Below, piece after piece: positions 42,815 to 49,400 of a stretch of 55,530 bases of DNA. The position numbers and the translations under genes were made by a program. The notes below the pieces were generated by a model that was not told where the DNA came from, searched no databases, and saw only the letters and a program-made list of their open reading frames with translations. Within the stretch, counting starts at the first letter, position 1. Each line of letters opens with the position of its first letter. This DNA is from Hallella multisaccharivorax DSM 17128 (GTDB lineage Bacteria > Bacteroidota > Bacteroidia > Bacteroidales > Bacteroidaceae): NCBI RefSeq assembly GCF_000218235.1, contig NZ_GL945017.1, positions 1-55,530 on the forward strand, written 5' to 3'.

Positions 42815-42859
42815 CACTTCACGCTATATTAAGCTGTATTTAGTTACCGATTTGGTAAC
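42815..42859 (+). promoter_or_regulatory. 45-bp control site, copy 2
   Basis: The same 23-bp block (42815-42837), 5 bases, then GTTACCGATTTGGTAAC with 6-bp arms. It lies between the rep stop and the next gene, 36 bases before its ATG. Confidence 0.65.
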
Positions 42860-42895
42860 CTATAGTAGTTTTATGTAGTATTAAATTTTATTGAC

Positions 42896-43252
42896 ATGGC
42901 AAGACAGAAGAACGATGGCAAAGGCAGGATAGGCGGGCGGGCAAAGGGAACGCCCAACAAGGTAACGGCAAGCCTAAAGGAGTTCATCAAAAACTTGATA
43001 GACAACAACAGAAGCCAGATAATAACCGACATGAAAGAGTTAGCCCCTTATCAGCGGCTGTTATTCATAGAGCGGTTAATTGGCTATGTATTACCTAAAC
43101 AGGCAGCGGTGGACATTAAGAGCCAGATAGATGCAGAATACAAAGCCCTTGAACGGCTTATAGACGATGCCCCCGATGAGTTTATTGACAGAATTACAAA
43201 CAAAGTATTAAAATTACAGGAGGAAAAACAGAATGAGCGACAACAGGGATAA
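42896..43252 (+). CDS. Small protein with GGRAKGTPNK motif
   Basis: The 118-residue protein begins with a basic Gly-rich stretch (RIGGRAKGTPNKVTASLKEF) known from phage-like and mobile-element proteins, then is helical (LIGYVLPKQAAVD, acidic end). It is probably a DNA-binding protein; some relatives sit in terminase-small-subunit positions. It follows the second control site and overlaps the next frame by 20 bases. Confidence 0.7.
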   Translation: MARQKNDGKGRIGGRAKGTPNKVTASLKEFIKNLIDNNRSQIITDMKELAPYQRLLFIERLIGYVLPKQAAVDIKSQIDAEYKALERLIDDAPDEFIDRITNKVLKLQEEKQNERQQG

Positions 43253-43472
43253 GTTAAAGCAGCTTGCAAGAGGTTACAACGACCTTACAGATAGCGACAT
43301 GGGATTTGACATAGACCTTTGAGAGTATCTGGATAAGGGAGAGTATAATAAACGAGCTGTGGACGCTTGCATTAGTTTGCTTAGGTGGTACAGGCAAGAG
43401 AATGGGACAGCAGACCACCAGAGCGGTTTTTATCAGTATATCCAACAATTAAAAAAACAAGGAGGGCAATGA
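43233..43472 (+). pseudogene. Small ORF interrupted by an in-frame TGA
   Basis: A frame with a good Shine-Dalgarno (AGGAGG, 43218-43223) starts at 43233 (MSDNRDKLKQLARGYNDLTD) and meets TGA at 43320-43322 after 29 codons. The same frame continues for 50 codons (EYLDKGEYNKRAVDACISLL...) to a TGA overlapping the next start by 4 bases. The coupling and length suggest an 80-codon gene with one nonsense change. Read-through or Trp recoding cannot be excluded but is not needed. Confidence 0.6.
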
Positions 43473-43672
43473 GCAGGCAACAACTTAAAAATTTCATGGA
43501 GCGTGGAAACCTCAATGGTAACAGGGAAAGAACCTATGTAGTTTGCAATGGTAAAAGAACCCTAAGAAGCGATGAGCCGACCAATGCCCCGTTTGATATT
43601 GAAATAGAAGTGCATTGCACCGACATCAAGCAGTTAGAATTACAAAACAACAAGTATAACATTAAAAAGTAA
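43469..43672 (+). CDS. Small hypothetical protein
   Basis: The 67-residue protein starts at the ATG 43469, with GGAGG just upstream and an ATGA overlap with the broken gene before it. The frame is open further up (43385) but without a start signal. It is basic at the front (MSRQQLKNFMERGNLNGN) and has a beta-rich end. Function unknown. Confidence 0.65.
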   Translation: MSRQQLKNFMERGNLNGNRERTYVVCNGKRTLRSDEPTNAPFDIEIEVHCTDIKQLELQNNKYNIKK

Positions 43673-43677
43673 GAATT

Positions 43678-43914
43678 ATGAGTAATTACAAGAGCATGGT
43701 ACCAGAGTATCACACAGACGACAAAGGAAATGTTTGGAGTATAGCTCCAGACGGTCAGAAAACGATTATCAAGGCTGTTTTATCAGAAGAGGATAAACAG
43801 ACCTTAGCCGCCCAGATTAACGCCCAGACGGCAAAGATTGTGGCCGATGAGCGGGAGGCACGGCAGCAGAGAATAGACAATAATTTACAGTATATCAAAG
43901 AGCACATGAAATGA
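43678..43914 (+). CDS. Small hypothetical protein
   Basis: The 78-residue protein (MSNYKSMVPEYHTDDKGNVW...) is hydrophilic with a charged helical C-terminal half. It begins 5 bases after the previous stop and overlaps the next start by 4 bases. No family recognised. Confidence 0.65.
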   Translation: MSNYKSMVPEYHTDDKGNVWSIAPDGQKTIIKAVLSEEDKQTLAAQINAQTAKIVADEREARQQRIDNNLQYIKEHMK

Positions 43915-44135
43915 AACACGATGCTTTAACCGATGCAATGATACAGCGGGCGATAAAGAAAGCAGCAGACAAACAGGCATGGGAACAGAAAAAACGAGAC
44001 TATGAAGCCCGTGAGCAGCAGGAACGACAAAAGCGGCTGCAATATCTGGAACAGGAACGACAAATACTGCATCAAGCCCAAGAGACATTGAAAGGTATCA
44101 ATACCGCTATCATGGAGCATTTTGGCATTAAATGA
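43911..44135 (+). CDS. Small coiled-coil protein
   Basis: The 74-residue protein is almost entirely a charged helix (KKADKQAWEQKKRDYEAREQ, then QERQKRLQYLEQER), a likely coiled coil. It overlaps the previous gene by ATGA and is the last gene of the element's second block. Role unknown; structural or scaffold-like functions are possible. Confidence 0.65.
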   Translation: MKHDALTDAMIQRAIKKAADKQAWEQKKRDYEAREQQERQKRLQYLEQERQILHQAQETLKGINTAIMEHFGIK

Positions 44136-44486
44136 TTGCTTATAACCAACAAAGGGAGTGTTTGCTATCATGGCAAGCACTTCTTTTTTTGTCTGTCAGC
44201 CTCAACAGCAGCCACAGGAGGCATTATTTTTTTATTTGTCTATAACTCTATCCATAGCGAGTAAGAAAGCTCGCCAGAGGGCAAATAAACGGCTTATTGT
44301 TATTTTTGGTGTTGCCTGAACAATGGAGGAACAATGGAGTTACCAAATTAGTAACCCGTCTGTTTGGGTATCTGGATAGATGAGGCTTTCAAGCCACAAA
44401 AGTTAGGTATCTGTTGCAATTTGCATCCTATTTGCACCCTACAGAAATAAAAAACCCTGTAAATCAACGACTTACATGGTATTATT
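44136..44486. other. Right-end noncoding region of the integrative element
   Basis: No gene is supported. A third GTTAC palindrome (GTTACCAAATTAGTAAC, 44339-44355) and a doubled integrase arm-like site (44419-44440, matching 38562-38583) lie here. Confidence 0.6.
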
Positions 44487-44501
44487 TGTAGCGGGGGTGG
44501 G
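44487..44501. repeat. attR core
   Basis: TGTAGCGGGGGTGGG, identical to 38400-38414, forms the acceptor and T-stem 3' side of the tRNA gene. Confidence 0.85.
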
Positions 44502-44562
44502 CCACGATCCCACGACCTCCGGATTATGAATCCGACGCTCTAACCAGCTGAGCTATCCCGCC
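44489..44562 (-). tRNA. tRNA-Met (anticodon CAT)
   Basis: The minus strand folds as a 74-nt tRNA: acceptor GGCGGGA, D-arm GCTC-AGCTGGTTA-GAGC, anticodon arm TCGGA-TTCATAA-TCCGG with CAT, T-arm GTGGG-ATCGTGG-CCCAC, then CCCCGCT and discriminator A. It looks like an elongator Met tRNA; an Ile2 (lysidine) tRNA is the alternative. The T-loop departs from TTCRANY and base 7 faces C, two oddities at the integration site. CCA is not encoded. Confidence 0.85.
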
Positions 44563-44758
44563 CTCAATTTCCGCTTTACTCCCTGAAAGCGGATGCAAAG
44601 GTATATAAATAAAATGGAATGGACAAACTTTTATATGCTTTTTTTTAAAAAAGATAAAACGATGTGTAGATTTAAAGCGATGGACAAAGATCCGGAGGAC
44701 GGTAGAAAGAAAGATGTGCAAACAAGGCCTTTTCTAAAAAAAAATGTAGAGACAACGT

Positions 44759-44846
44759 GTCTACAGCACCAAAGCGATGCGTTTACGGCGTTGGGGCAAT
44801 ACGTCTACGGCACTAAGGTGATGCGTTTACGGCGTTGAGGCGATAT
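44759..44846. repeat. Four tandem 22-bp repeat units, intergenic
   Basis: Units begin at 44759, 44781, 44803 and 44825. Each starts GT(C/T)TAC(A/G)GC and most end in GATGC or a variant. They match the reverse complement of the units at 176-241. No start, stop or hairpin terminator explains them. They lie between the tRNA and the HAD gene. Confidence 0.8.
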
Positions 44847-44919
44847 AAAACTTTCATTGATGTGGTCCTCTTACTACCATTTTGTTGCTTTCTCTTTCAT
44901 TGGTGACACATTTTTAATG

Positions 44920-44927
44920 TACCTTTG
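44920..44927 (+). promoter_or_regulatory. -7 box before the HAD gene
   Basis: TACCTTTG lies only 5 bases before the ATG at 44933, so the mRNA would be leaderless from that ATG, or translation starts at the GTG 44972 (VDIRLLAFDADD). Confidence 0.55.
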
Positions 44928-44932
44928 CCACC

Positions 44933-45664
44933 ATGAACTCAAACGACAACAGCTTCACTCATGCACGGTCGGTGGACATCAGGCTTCTGGCTTTCGATGC
45001 CGACGACACTTTGTGGGACTGCCAGGGCCACTTCAACGAGGTGGAGAATAACTATTGCCGCATGCTCGCGCCATACGGAAACAGGACGGAGATCTCTCAC
45101 CATCTTTTTCAAACTGAGACTGCAAACATGCCGTTATTGGGGTATGGCTGTAAGGCTTTCACCATTTCACTCGTTGAAAATGCCATCAAAGTCTCCAACG
45201 GTACCATTAGCGAAGACCAATTGCTGAGCGTTATCAGCCTGGGGAAACAACTGCTCAACATACCGGCTACACCGCTTGAAGGGGTGGAGAAGACGTTAAA
45301 GACACTGCATGAAAGCGGAAAATATCAAATGGTGGTATTTACCAAAGGCGACAATCTCGACCAGGAAAACAAATACCGGCGGTCGGGACTGTCCCGGTAT
45401 TTCGACGACTGCATCGTCGTGTCCGACAAGACCCCGCACGAATACCAGCGCCTTTGCCGTCTCTTCAACACGAACATCCATCACCTCTGCATGGTGGGCA
45501 ACTCGCTGAAGAGCGACATCCTGCCTGTGCTCCGTCTCGGCGGCTATGCCGTCCACGTGCCTTATGCCCTGCAATGGCAAATGGAAGACACCGATGAAGA
45601 GCATGAGTCGCCCCACCTCCGAAGCATAGGAGCCTTTGAACAGCTCACAAAAATTCTATTATGA
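44933..45664 (+). CDS. HAD-superfamily hydrolase
   Basis: The 243-residue protein is a haloacid-dehalogenase-type phosphatase with a helical cap. Motif I is LLAFDADDTLWD (nucleophile Asp near 21), motif II VVFTKGD near 140, the Lys in SDKTPHEYQR near 168, and motif IV MVGNSLKSDILP near 194. The substrate is unknown. The -7 box lies so close that either a leaderless start here or a GTG 39 bases later is used; HAD proteins often begin right before motif I, which favours the GTG slightly. Confidence 0.85.
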   Translation: MNSNDNSFTHARSVDIRLLAFDADDTLWDCQGHFNEVENNYCRMLAPYGNRTEISHHLFQTETANMPLLGYGCKAFTISLVENAIKVSNGTISEDQLLSVISLGKQLLNIPATPLEGVEKTLKTLHESGKYQMVVFTKGDNLDQENKYRRSGLSRYFDDCIVVSDKTPHEYQRLCRLFNTNIHHLCMVGNSLKSDILPVLRLGGYAVHVPYALQWQMEDTDEEHESPHLRSIGAFEQLTKILL

Positions 45665-45938
45665 GGGAGCTGCATTCCCTTTTGAATCTCTCACCCATAG
45701 GCTGTGCGTCCTGAGCCTGCTCACGGTGAGAGAAAAGGTAATCTGGCTACTCATAGAGCGTGCGGGAGAGCAGGAATCCAACGTGATTCATCCCTACCGA
45801 TCATGTCGGGAGATTACCGATTCTCTCGGTATTCAGAAGTTCTCCCCCATGCGCGTGCTTGCCGACCTACGGCGCAAGGGTGCCATCAAAATCAACAGCA
45901 GGGAGATCACCATCTTAGACCGACAGAAGATGAAGTAA
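45636..45938 (+). pseudogene. Crp/Fnr-type winged helix lacking its sensor domain
   Basis: The 100-codon frame has the Crp C-terminal pattern: LTVREKVIWLLIERAG, then SCREITDSLGIQKFSPMRVL and ADLRRKGAIKI. The cyclic-nucleotide-binding domain is absent. The frame has no ATG: its earliest start is a TTG inside the HAD gene. It is most likely the end of a truncated regulator, though a stand-alone DNA-binding protein started from a rare codon is possible. It faces the DUF488-hemerythrin pair. Confidence 0.55.
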
Positions 45939-46259
45939 CACCACAGCGTTGTTGTGCTGCTCATCTTTTGCACCATAGAGCAGAGTCACCTGATCGTGAG
46001 CACGTAAACTGTCGAGAATAGCAGTTGCTTCAGGATTGGCTTTCAGCTCTGCCACATATCTCTTGCTAAATTCTTCAAACCGCTCGGGGATGTGGTCAAA
46101 CCACTTTCTCAGCTCCGACGAAGGCGCTAACGTTTTCGCCCAGAGATCAATCCTCGCGGTTTCCTTTTTGATACCTCGCGGCCACAAGCGGTCTACAAGC
46201 ACGCGATAGCCGTCGTCAACCTCTGCGGGAAGGTACACCCGCTTAATTCTGATTTTCAT
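45915..46259 (-). CDS. DUF488 family protein (YeaO-like)
   Basis: The 114-residue protein has the family's conserved start (IRIKRVYLPAEVDDGYRVLVDRLWPRG, in two blocks), the WFDHIPERFEEF segment and VTLLYGAKDEQHNNA near the end. Its biochemical role is unknown; members are often next to hemerythrin or redox genes. It overlaps the upstream hemerythrin-like gene by 17 bases, so they form an operon. Its 3' end overlaps the Crp-like fragment by 24 bases. Confidence 0.88.
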   Translation of the reverse strand: MKIRIKRVYLPAEVDDGYRVLVDRLWPRGIKKETARIDLWAKTLAPSSELRKWFDHIPERFEEFSKRYVAELKANPEATAILDSLRAHDQVTLLYGAKDEQHNNAVVLLHLLSV

Positions 46260-46782
46260 TTTCCATTCTCAATGCCATGGGGAAAAGCACTTCGTTTTCC
46301 ACCCAAATATGTTCGAGCAACTCGTCACGGAACTCATGCAAGCGGTCAAGCACCTGCTGATACTGTGGTTCCGTGCCCTCAGAAGCCGTATAATTATTAG
46401 TGAGCTCGGCAATGCGCCCGTGCCGGCTCATCTCGTCATCATGCTCCATCATCATCATCTGTATAGGGGCCTGGATGGTACCGCAATGGAAAGGAGCGAT
46501 ATGCTGACCAGCCTCGTGGGCCTCAAACATCTCCATAATGTAAGGATAAAGCACCTGTTCCTCTTTCATGCAGTGGCTGTCAAGATCCTGCAGACTGTTG
46601 CGGAAGTGGTCCAATACCTTGTCAAGCTCATGGTGGCGGCTGTCTACATCGGCGAGCAAATCATAGATCTCTGCTCCATAACGACGTGTATTGCGATGGT
46701 GAAACTTCAGTACATAGTCGACCAACAGGTCGAGATCCCATCTCTCGAAAGGTATCCCCTGCGCTATTTCCGGTTTATTCAT
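46243..46782 (-). CDS. Hemerythrin-like di-iron protein, RIC/ScdA type
   Basis: The 179-residue four-helix protein has spaced His/Glu ligands: VLKFHHRNTRRYG, DSHCMKEEQVLYPYI, MEHDDEMSRHG and HIWVENEVLFPMAL. These match the RIC (YtfE/ScdA) family, which repairs iron centres after nitric-oxide or oxidative damage. The N-terminal ScdA_N domain with its Cys pair is missing, which is a common variant. A -7 box TACCTTTG lies 22 bases upstream. It is expressed with DUF488. Confidence 0.85.
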   Translation of the reverse strand: MNKPEIAQGIPFERWDLDLLVDYVLKFHHRNTRRYGAEIYDLLADVDSRHHELDKVLDHFRNSLQDLDSHCMKEEQVLYPYIMEMFEAHEAGQHIAPFHCGTIQAPIQMMMMEHDDEMSRHGRIAELTNNYTASEGTEPQYQQVLDRLHEFRDELLEHIWVENEVLFPMALRMENENQN

Positions 46783-46803
46783 TGCCTAATATATCTTTGT
46801 TGC

Positions 46804-46811
46804 AAAGGTAA
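46804..46811 (-). promoter_or_regulatory. -7 box of the hemerythrin-DUF488 operon
   Basis: TACCTTTG on the minus strand lies 22 bases before the ATG at 46782. Confidence 0.55.
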
Positions 46812-46916
46812 TGCAATTTGTTTATCCAGAACCGTCACAATTGTTATCTCAGTCAGTTAAATATTCCTAAAAGATGATTCCCCGTCATCGGGCATGCGGT
46901 AAACTATAAAAAACAC

Positions 46917-46947
46917 TTGCTCAATTCAGGGAAAGGCTGTAAGTTTG
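46917..46947 (+). promoter_or_regulatory. Promoter of the LysO gene pair
   Basis: TTG (46917-46919), 20 bases, TAAGTTTG (46940-46947). It lies inside the longest open frame (from 46917) and so supports the ATG at 46986. Confidence 0.65.
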
Positions 46948-46985
46948 CACTACAGTGCAAAAAGACAATTAACATAAATCTGAAT

Positions 46986-47264
46986 ATGCTTAAAATTATT
47001 CTGATGATGGCATGCGGCATCCTCGTGGGGCGTATGCTTCAGAAACGGGACTTGAAATGGCTGTCGCCGCTCACTGCCGTACTTATCTGGGCGCTGCTCT
47101 TTCTATTGGGTGTTGAGGTGGGAAGCGACAGCCACGTTATCCGTAGTCTGAGCCGTTTAGGCGGCGAGGCAGCACTATTGGCCATTGGTGGCGTCCTTGG
47201 AAGTTCTCTATGCGCCCTGCTGCTATGGCGGTCGACAAAGAAACGGAAGGAATTGGCAGAATGA
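46986..47264 (+). CDS. LysO-family lysine exporter, N-terminal part
   Basis: From the ATG at 46986 (MLKIILMMACG) the 92-residue protein has three membrane helices and the segment LLFLLGVEVGSDSHVI, which matches the N-terminal half of LysO (YbjE). In Bacteroidota this transporter is often encoded by two adjacent genes, and here the second overlaps the first by 4 bases (ATGA). Together they would form an inner-membrane exporter for L-lysine and its toxic analogue. Confidence 0.82.
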   Translation: MLKIILMMACGILVGRMLQKRDLKWLSPLTAVLIWALLFLLGVEVGSDSHVIRSLSRLGGEAALLAIGGVLGSSLCALLLWRSTKKRKELAE

Positions 47265-47866
47265 AAGGGAGCCTGATCATCATTGTTTTTTTCATCCTCG
47301 GCATCGTATGCGGGTTCTTCCACCTGTTGCCCTCGCCCATCTCCGACAGCAGTGTAAGCATGGGAGCCCTGTGCGCTCTCATCTTCTGCGTAGGTGTAAG
47401 CATCGGCTCCGACTCCCGCGTATTTCAGACACTCTGCCACACCGACCCTCGCTTATTTCTCCTACCCCTGTGCACGCTTGTCGGCACACTGACCGGATGT
47501 TTAGGAGTCAGTCTGCTCTTGCCGGAGATAAGCCTAACCGACAGTCTCGCTATCGGCTCCGGATTCGGCTACTACTCCCTCTCCAGTATTTTCATTACCG
47601 AATACCGTGGCGCCGCCTTGGGCACCGTAGCCTTGTTGTCCAACATCGTGCGCGAGCTCATCACGCTACTCGGTGCACCTCTGCTGGCACGCTGGTTCGG
47701 CCCGTTGGCCCCCATCAGCGTGGGTGGAGCGACATCCATGGACACCACGCTACCCATCATCACTCTATACAGCGGCAAGGACTTCGTCACGCTCTCCATC
47801 GCCCATGGTTTCCTCATGGACTTCAGTGTGCCATTTCTGGTCTCGTTCTTTTGCGAATTAGCTTAA
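47261..47866 (+). CDS. lysO: LysO-family lysine exporter, main part
   Basis: From the ATG at 47261 (MKGSLIIIVFF) it has 201 residues and about six membrane helices. Conserved LysO segments are CVGVSIGSDSRVF, SGFGYYSLSSIFITE, LLSNIVRELITLL and GATSMDTTLPIITLYSG. It overlaps the first part by ATGA. Its terminator at 47896 has been interrupted by the IS3 element. Confidence 0.87.
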   Translation: MKGSLIIIVFFILGIVCGFFHLLPSPISDSSVSMGALCALIFCVGVSIGSDSRVFQTLCHTDPRLFLLPLCTLVGTLTGCLGVSLLLPEISLTDSLAIGSGFGYYSLSSIFITEYRGAALGTVALLSNIVRELITLLGAPLLARWFGPLAPISVGGATSMDTTLPIITLYSGKDFVTLSIAHGFLMDFSVPFLVSFFCELA

Positions 47867-47895
47867 ACCCTCTTCAGATACTTTTAAGTCGAACC

Positions 47896-47917
47896 ATAGT
47901 ATCCACAAGATACTATT
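47896..47917 (+). terminator. Terminator of lysO, split by IS3
   Basis: ATAGTATC (47896-47903) and GATACTAT (47909-47916) form the stem. The T-run that should follow now continues at 49522 (ATTTTGTG) on the far side of IS3. Confidence 0.7.
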
Positions 47918-47972
47918 TGTCTTGAACGGATTTAGCTTGTCACGTTCTGACCTTCATAAGAAGTAAAAGACT

Positions 47973-48347
47973 ATGACAAGAAAAACAAAAGTAGCAAAAT
48001 TCCCGTTATCGGTGAAGTTAGGAGCTATTCGTGACTACTATTCCGACGGCTCGTCAATAACAGCTGTCGCCCGTAAGTGGAACATCGTTCGTACGACTTT
48101 ATCTAATTGGCTCAAGAGTTGCCCAGTTGATGCAAAAGAGTTATCTTTGCCAATGGAAGTGATAGACCAATATAGAATGAAGCACGCAGAACTGACGAAT
48201 GAAGAGATCCTTCAAAAGCGCATCTCCGATCTGGAGCAAGCCTTGGCCTATGAGAAGATGCGCAGCCGTGCCTTCGAGAAGATGATAGAGATTGCGGAGA
48301 AAGAAGAAGGTATCTCAATATTAAAAAAAGGTGGTGTCAAACAGTAG
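47973..48347 (+). CDS. IS3 OrfA (helix-turn-helix and leucine-zipper protein)
   Basis: The 124-residue protein has an N-terminal HTH (SSITAVARKWNIVRTTLSNW) and a heptad-type helix (ISDLEQALAYEKMRSRAFEK), the usual OrfA layout. Near its 3' end is the A-run AAAAAAAG (48323-48330), a -1 frameshift signal. Frameshifting there would produce the OrfAB transposase; OrfA alone normally acts as a regulator. Confidence 0.9.
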   Translation: MTRKTKVAKFPLSVKLGAIRDYYSDGSSITAVARKWNIVRTTLSNWLKSCPVDAKELSLPMEVIDQYRMKHAELTNEEILQKRISDLEQALAYEKMRSRAFEKMIEIAEKEEGISILKKGGVKQ

Positions 48348-49252
48348 AGGCGCTGCGGAGTGAATATCCCGATGTTACAGTCGAGACACTCTGCGGACTG
48401 TTTGGCAAGAAACGCCAATGGTACTACAAGAACAGAGGCAAGGTAATCTCCGAGCGTCAGCGCAGGAAACTCATATGTGCTAATGTGGACTACTATCGTT
48501 GGTTATGTCCCCGTATAGGCTGCGTAAAGCTCTACATTATCCTAAGGGCGGAGTTGGGTGAGGAAATTACTCATGGCCGAGATGCCTTTCTACGCCTTCT
48601 TGCAGAGGAAGGATACATCTTGCCTAAGCTCAAGCGTAGGTATACGACGGATTCTGACCATCCTTATCATAAATATCCGAACCTCATACAAAGCGTTGAT
48701 GCTAAGTATGTTAACCACATATGGGTAGCTGATATTACATATATCTGGATAGTGGGTGATGTCTTGTATCTCCACTTGGTAACAGATGTGTACTCGCATG
48801 CGATAATAGGATGGTGCCTATCTGAGACCTTGGAGGCAGAGAATACTGTTAAGGCCTTGGAGATGGCCATACAAACGGCTGGGGGAGATAACCTCTGCGG
48901 AACGATACACCACTCTGACCGAGGTTCCCAATACGCTTGCTACGCATATGTTGATTTGCTGAGGAAACATCATATTCAGATCAGCATGACCGAACGGTAT
49001 AATCCGACGGACAATGCTGTTGCAGAGAGACAGAACGGTATCCTCAAAACGGAAAAACTGTATTTGGAGGATATGTTTCTTAACTATGAGCATGCGAAGC
49101 TTGGGATAGAGAAAGCCATAGCGTTTCATAACTATCAGCGGCCTCACATGAGCATAGGTATGAAGATTCCGATGAACGTATATCGCTATGAAGAGCCCGG
49201 CAAGAATTTATGGAAGAAGACCAACGGCTGTTCTTGTCCGGATGAAAAATAA
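48323..49252 (+). CDS. IS3 OrfB, DDE transposase part made by -1 frameshift
   Basis: After a -1 shift at 48323-48330 the frame reads RWCQTVEALRSEYPDV..., then the HTH_21 region and the rve integrase core: HIWVADITYIW (first Asp), IHHSDRGSQYAC (second Asp) and NAVAERQNGILKTEK (Glu). The frame is open all the way to 49252. It gives about 310 residues for OrfB and roughly 427 for the fused OrfAB. All catalytic residues are in place, so the element may be active. Confidence 0.9.
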   Translation, partial: KKRWCQTVEALRSEYPDVTVETLCGLFGKKRQWYYKNRGKVISERQRRKLICANVDYYRWLCPRIGCVKLYIILRAELGEEITHGRDAFLRLLAEEGYILPKLKRRYTTDSDHPYHKYPNLIQSVDAKYVNHIWVADITYIWIVGDVLYLHLVTDVYSHAIIGWCLSETLEAENTVKALEMAIQTAGGDNLCGTIHHSDRGSQYACYAYVDLLRKHHIQISMTERYNPTDNAVAERQNGILKTEKLYLEDMFLNYEHAKLGIEKAIAFHNYQRPHMSIGMKIPMNVYRYEEPGKNLWKKTNGCSCPDEK

Positions 49253-49259
49253 TCCGTAA

Positions 49260-49375
49260 CTTTGGCGAGCCGGAAACAAGGTGAACGACGGGTTTACGCC
49301 ATCAACACCAAACGTCCGTCGGGGCATCGGGCCCCGACGAACGTTGCCGGAAAGCAAGGCTCACTCAGGTATTAT
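49260..49375 (+). ncRNA. Structured noncoding segment in the IS3 tail (candidate)
   Basis: Downstream of orfB a nested fold can be drawn: GAGCC (about 49267) with GGCTC (about 49358) at the base, and an inner hairpin with GTCGGGGC against GGCCCCGAC near 49317-49340, extended by ACGT pairing. No reading frame covers it. It could be an RNA structure or a hairpin that blocks transcription from the IS. Confidence 0.4.
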
Positions 49376-49400
49376 CCATCTTCCCCTGTCAAAACGGCTA

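Larger units (their letters stand above)
38400..44501 (+). mobile_element. 6.1-kb integrative element in tRNA-Met with rolling-circle replication gene
   Basis: The 15-bp direct repeat TGTAGCGGGGGTGGG occurs at 38400-38414 and 44487-44501; the right copy is the 3' end of the tRNA gene. Between them are a tyrosine recombinase next to the left end, an excisionase-like gene, a II/X-type replication protein and small genes, all on the plus strand. Several internal genes have strong Shine-Dalgarno sites (41252, 43218, 43461), unlike the chromosomal genes. No relaxase, coat or assembly gene was seen. It could be a small IME, a phage satellite or a degenerate single-strand phage. Confidence 0.85.

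Noticed and set aside
24181..43322. Several in-frame TGA codons (IS66, RNase H, element gene) taken together as a sign of TGA recoding to Trp
   Set aside because: All other genes end normally in TGA as well as TAA/TAG, and the cases are in relics or broken genes. Ordinary mutation explains them.
47185..47925. 246-codon frame overlapping the lysO genes
   Set aside because: Rich in His, Arg and Pro, as typical of a shifted frame; the LysO frames have family motifs.
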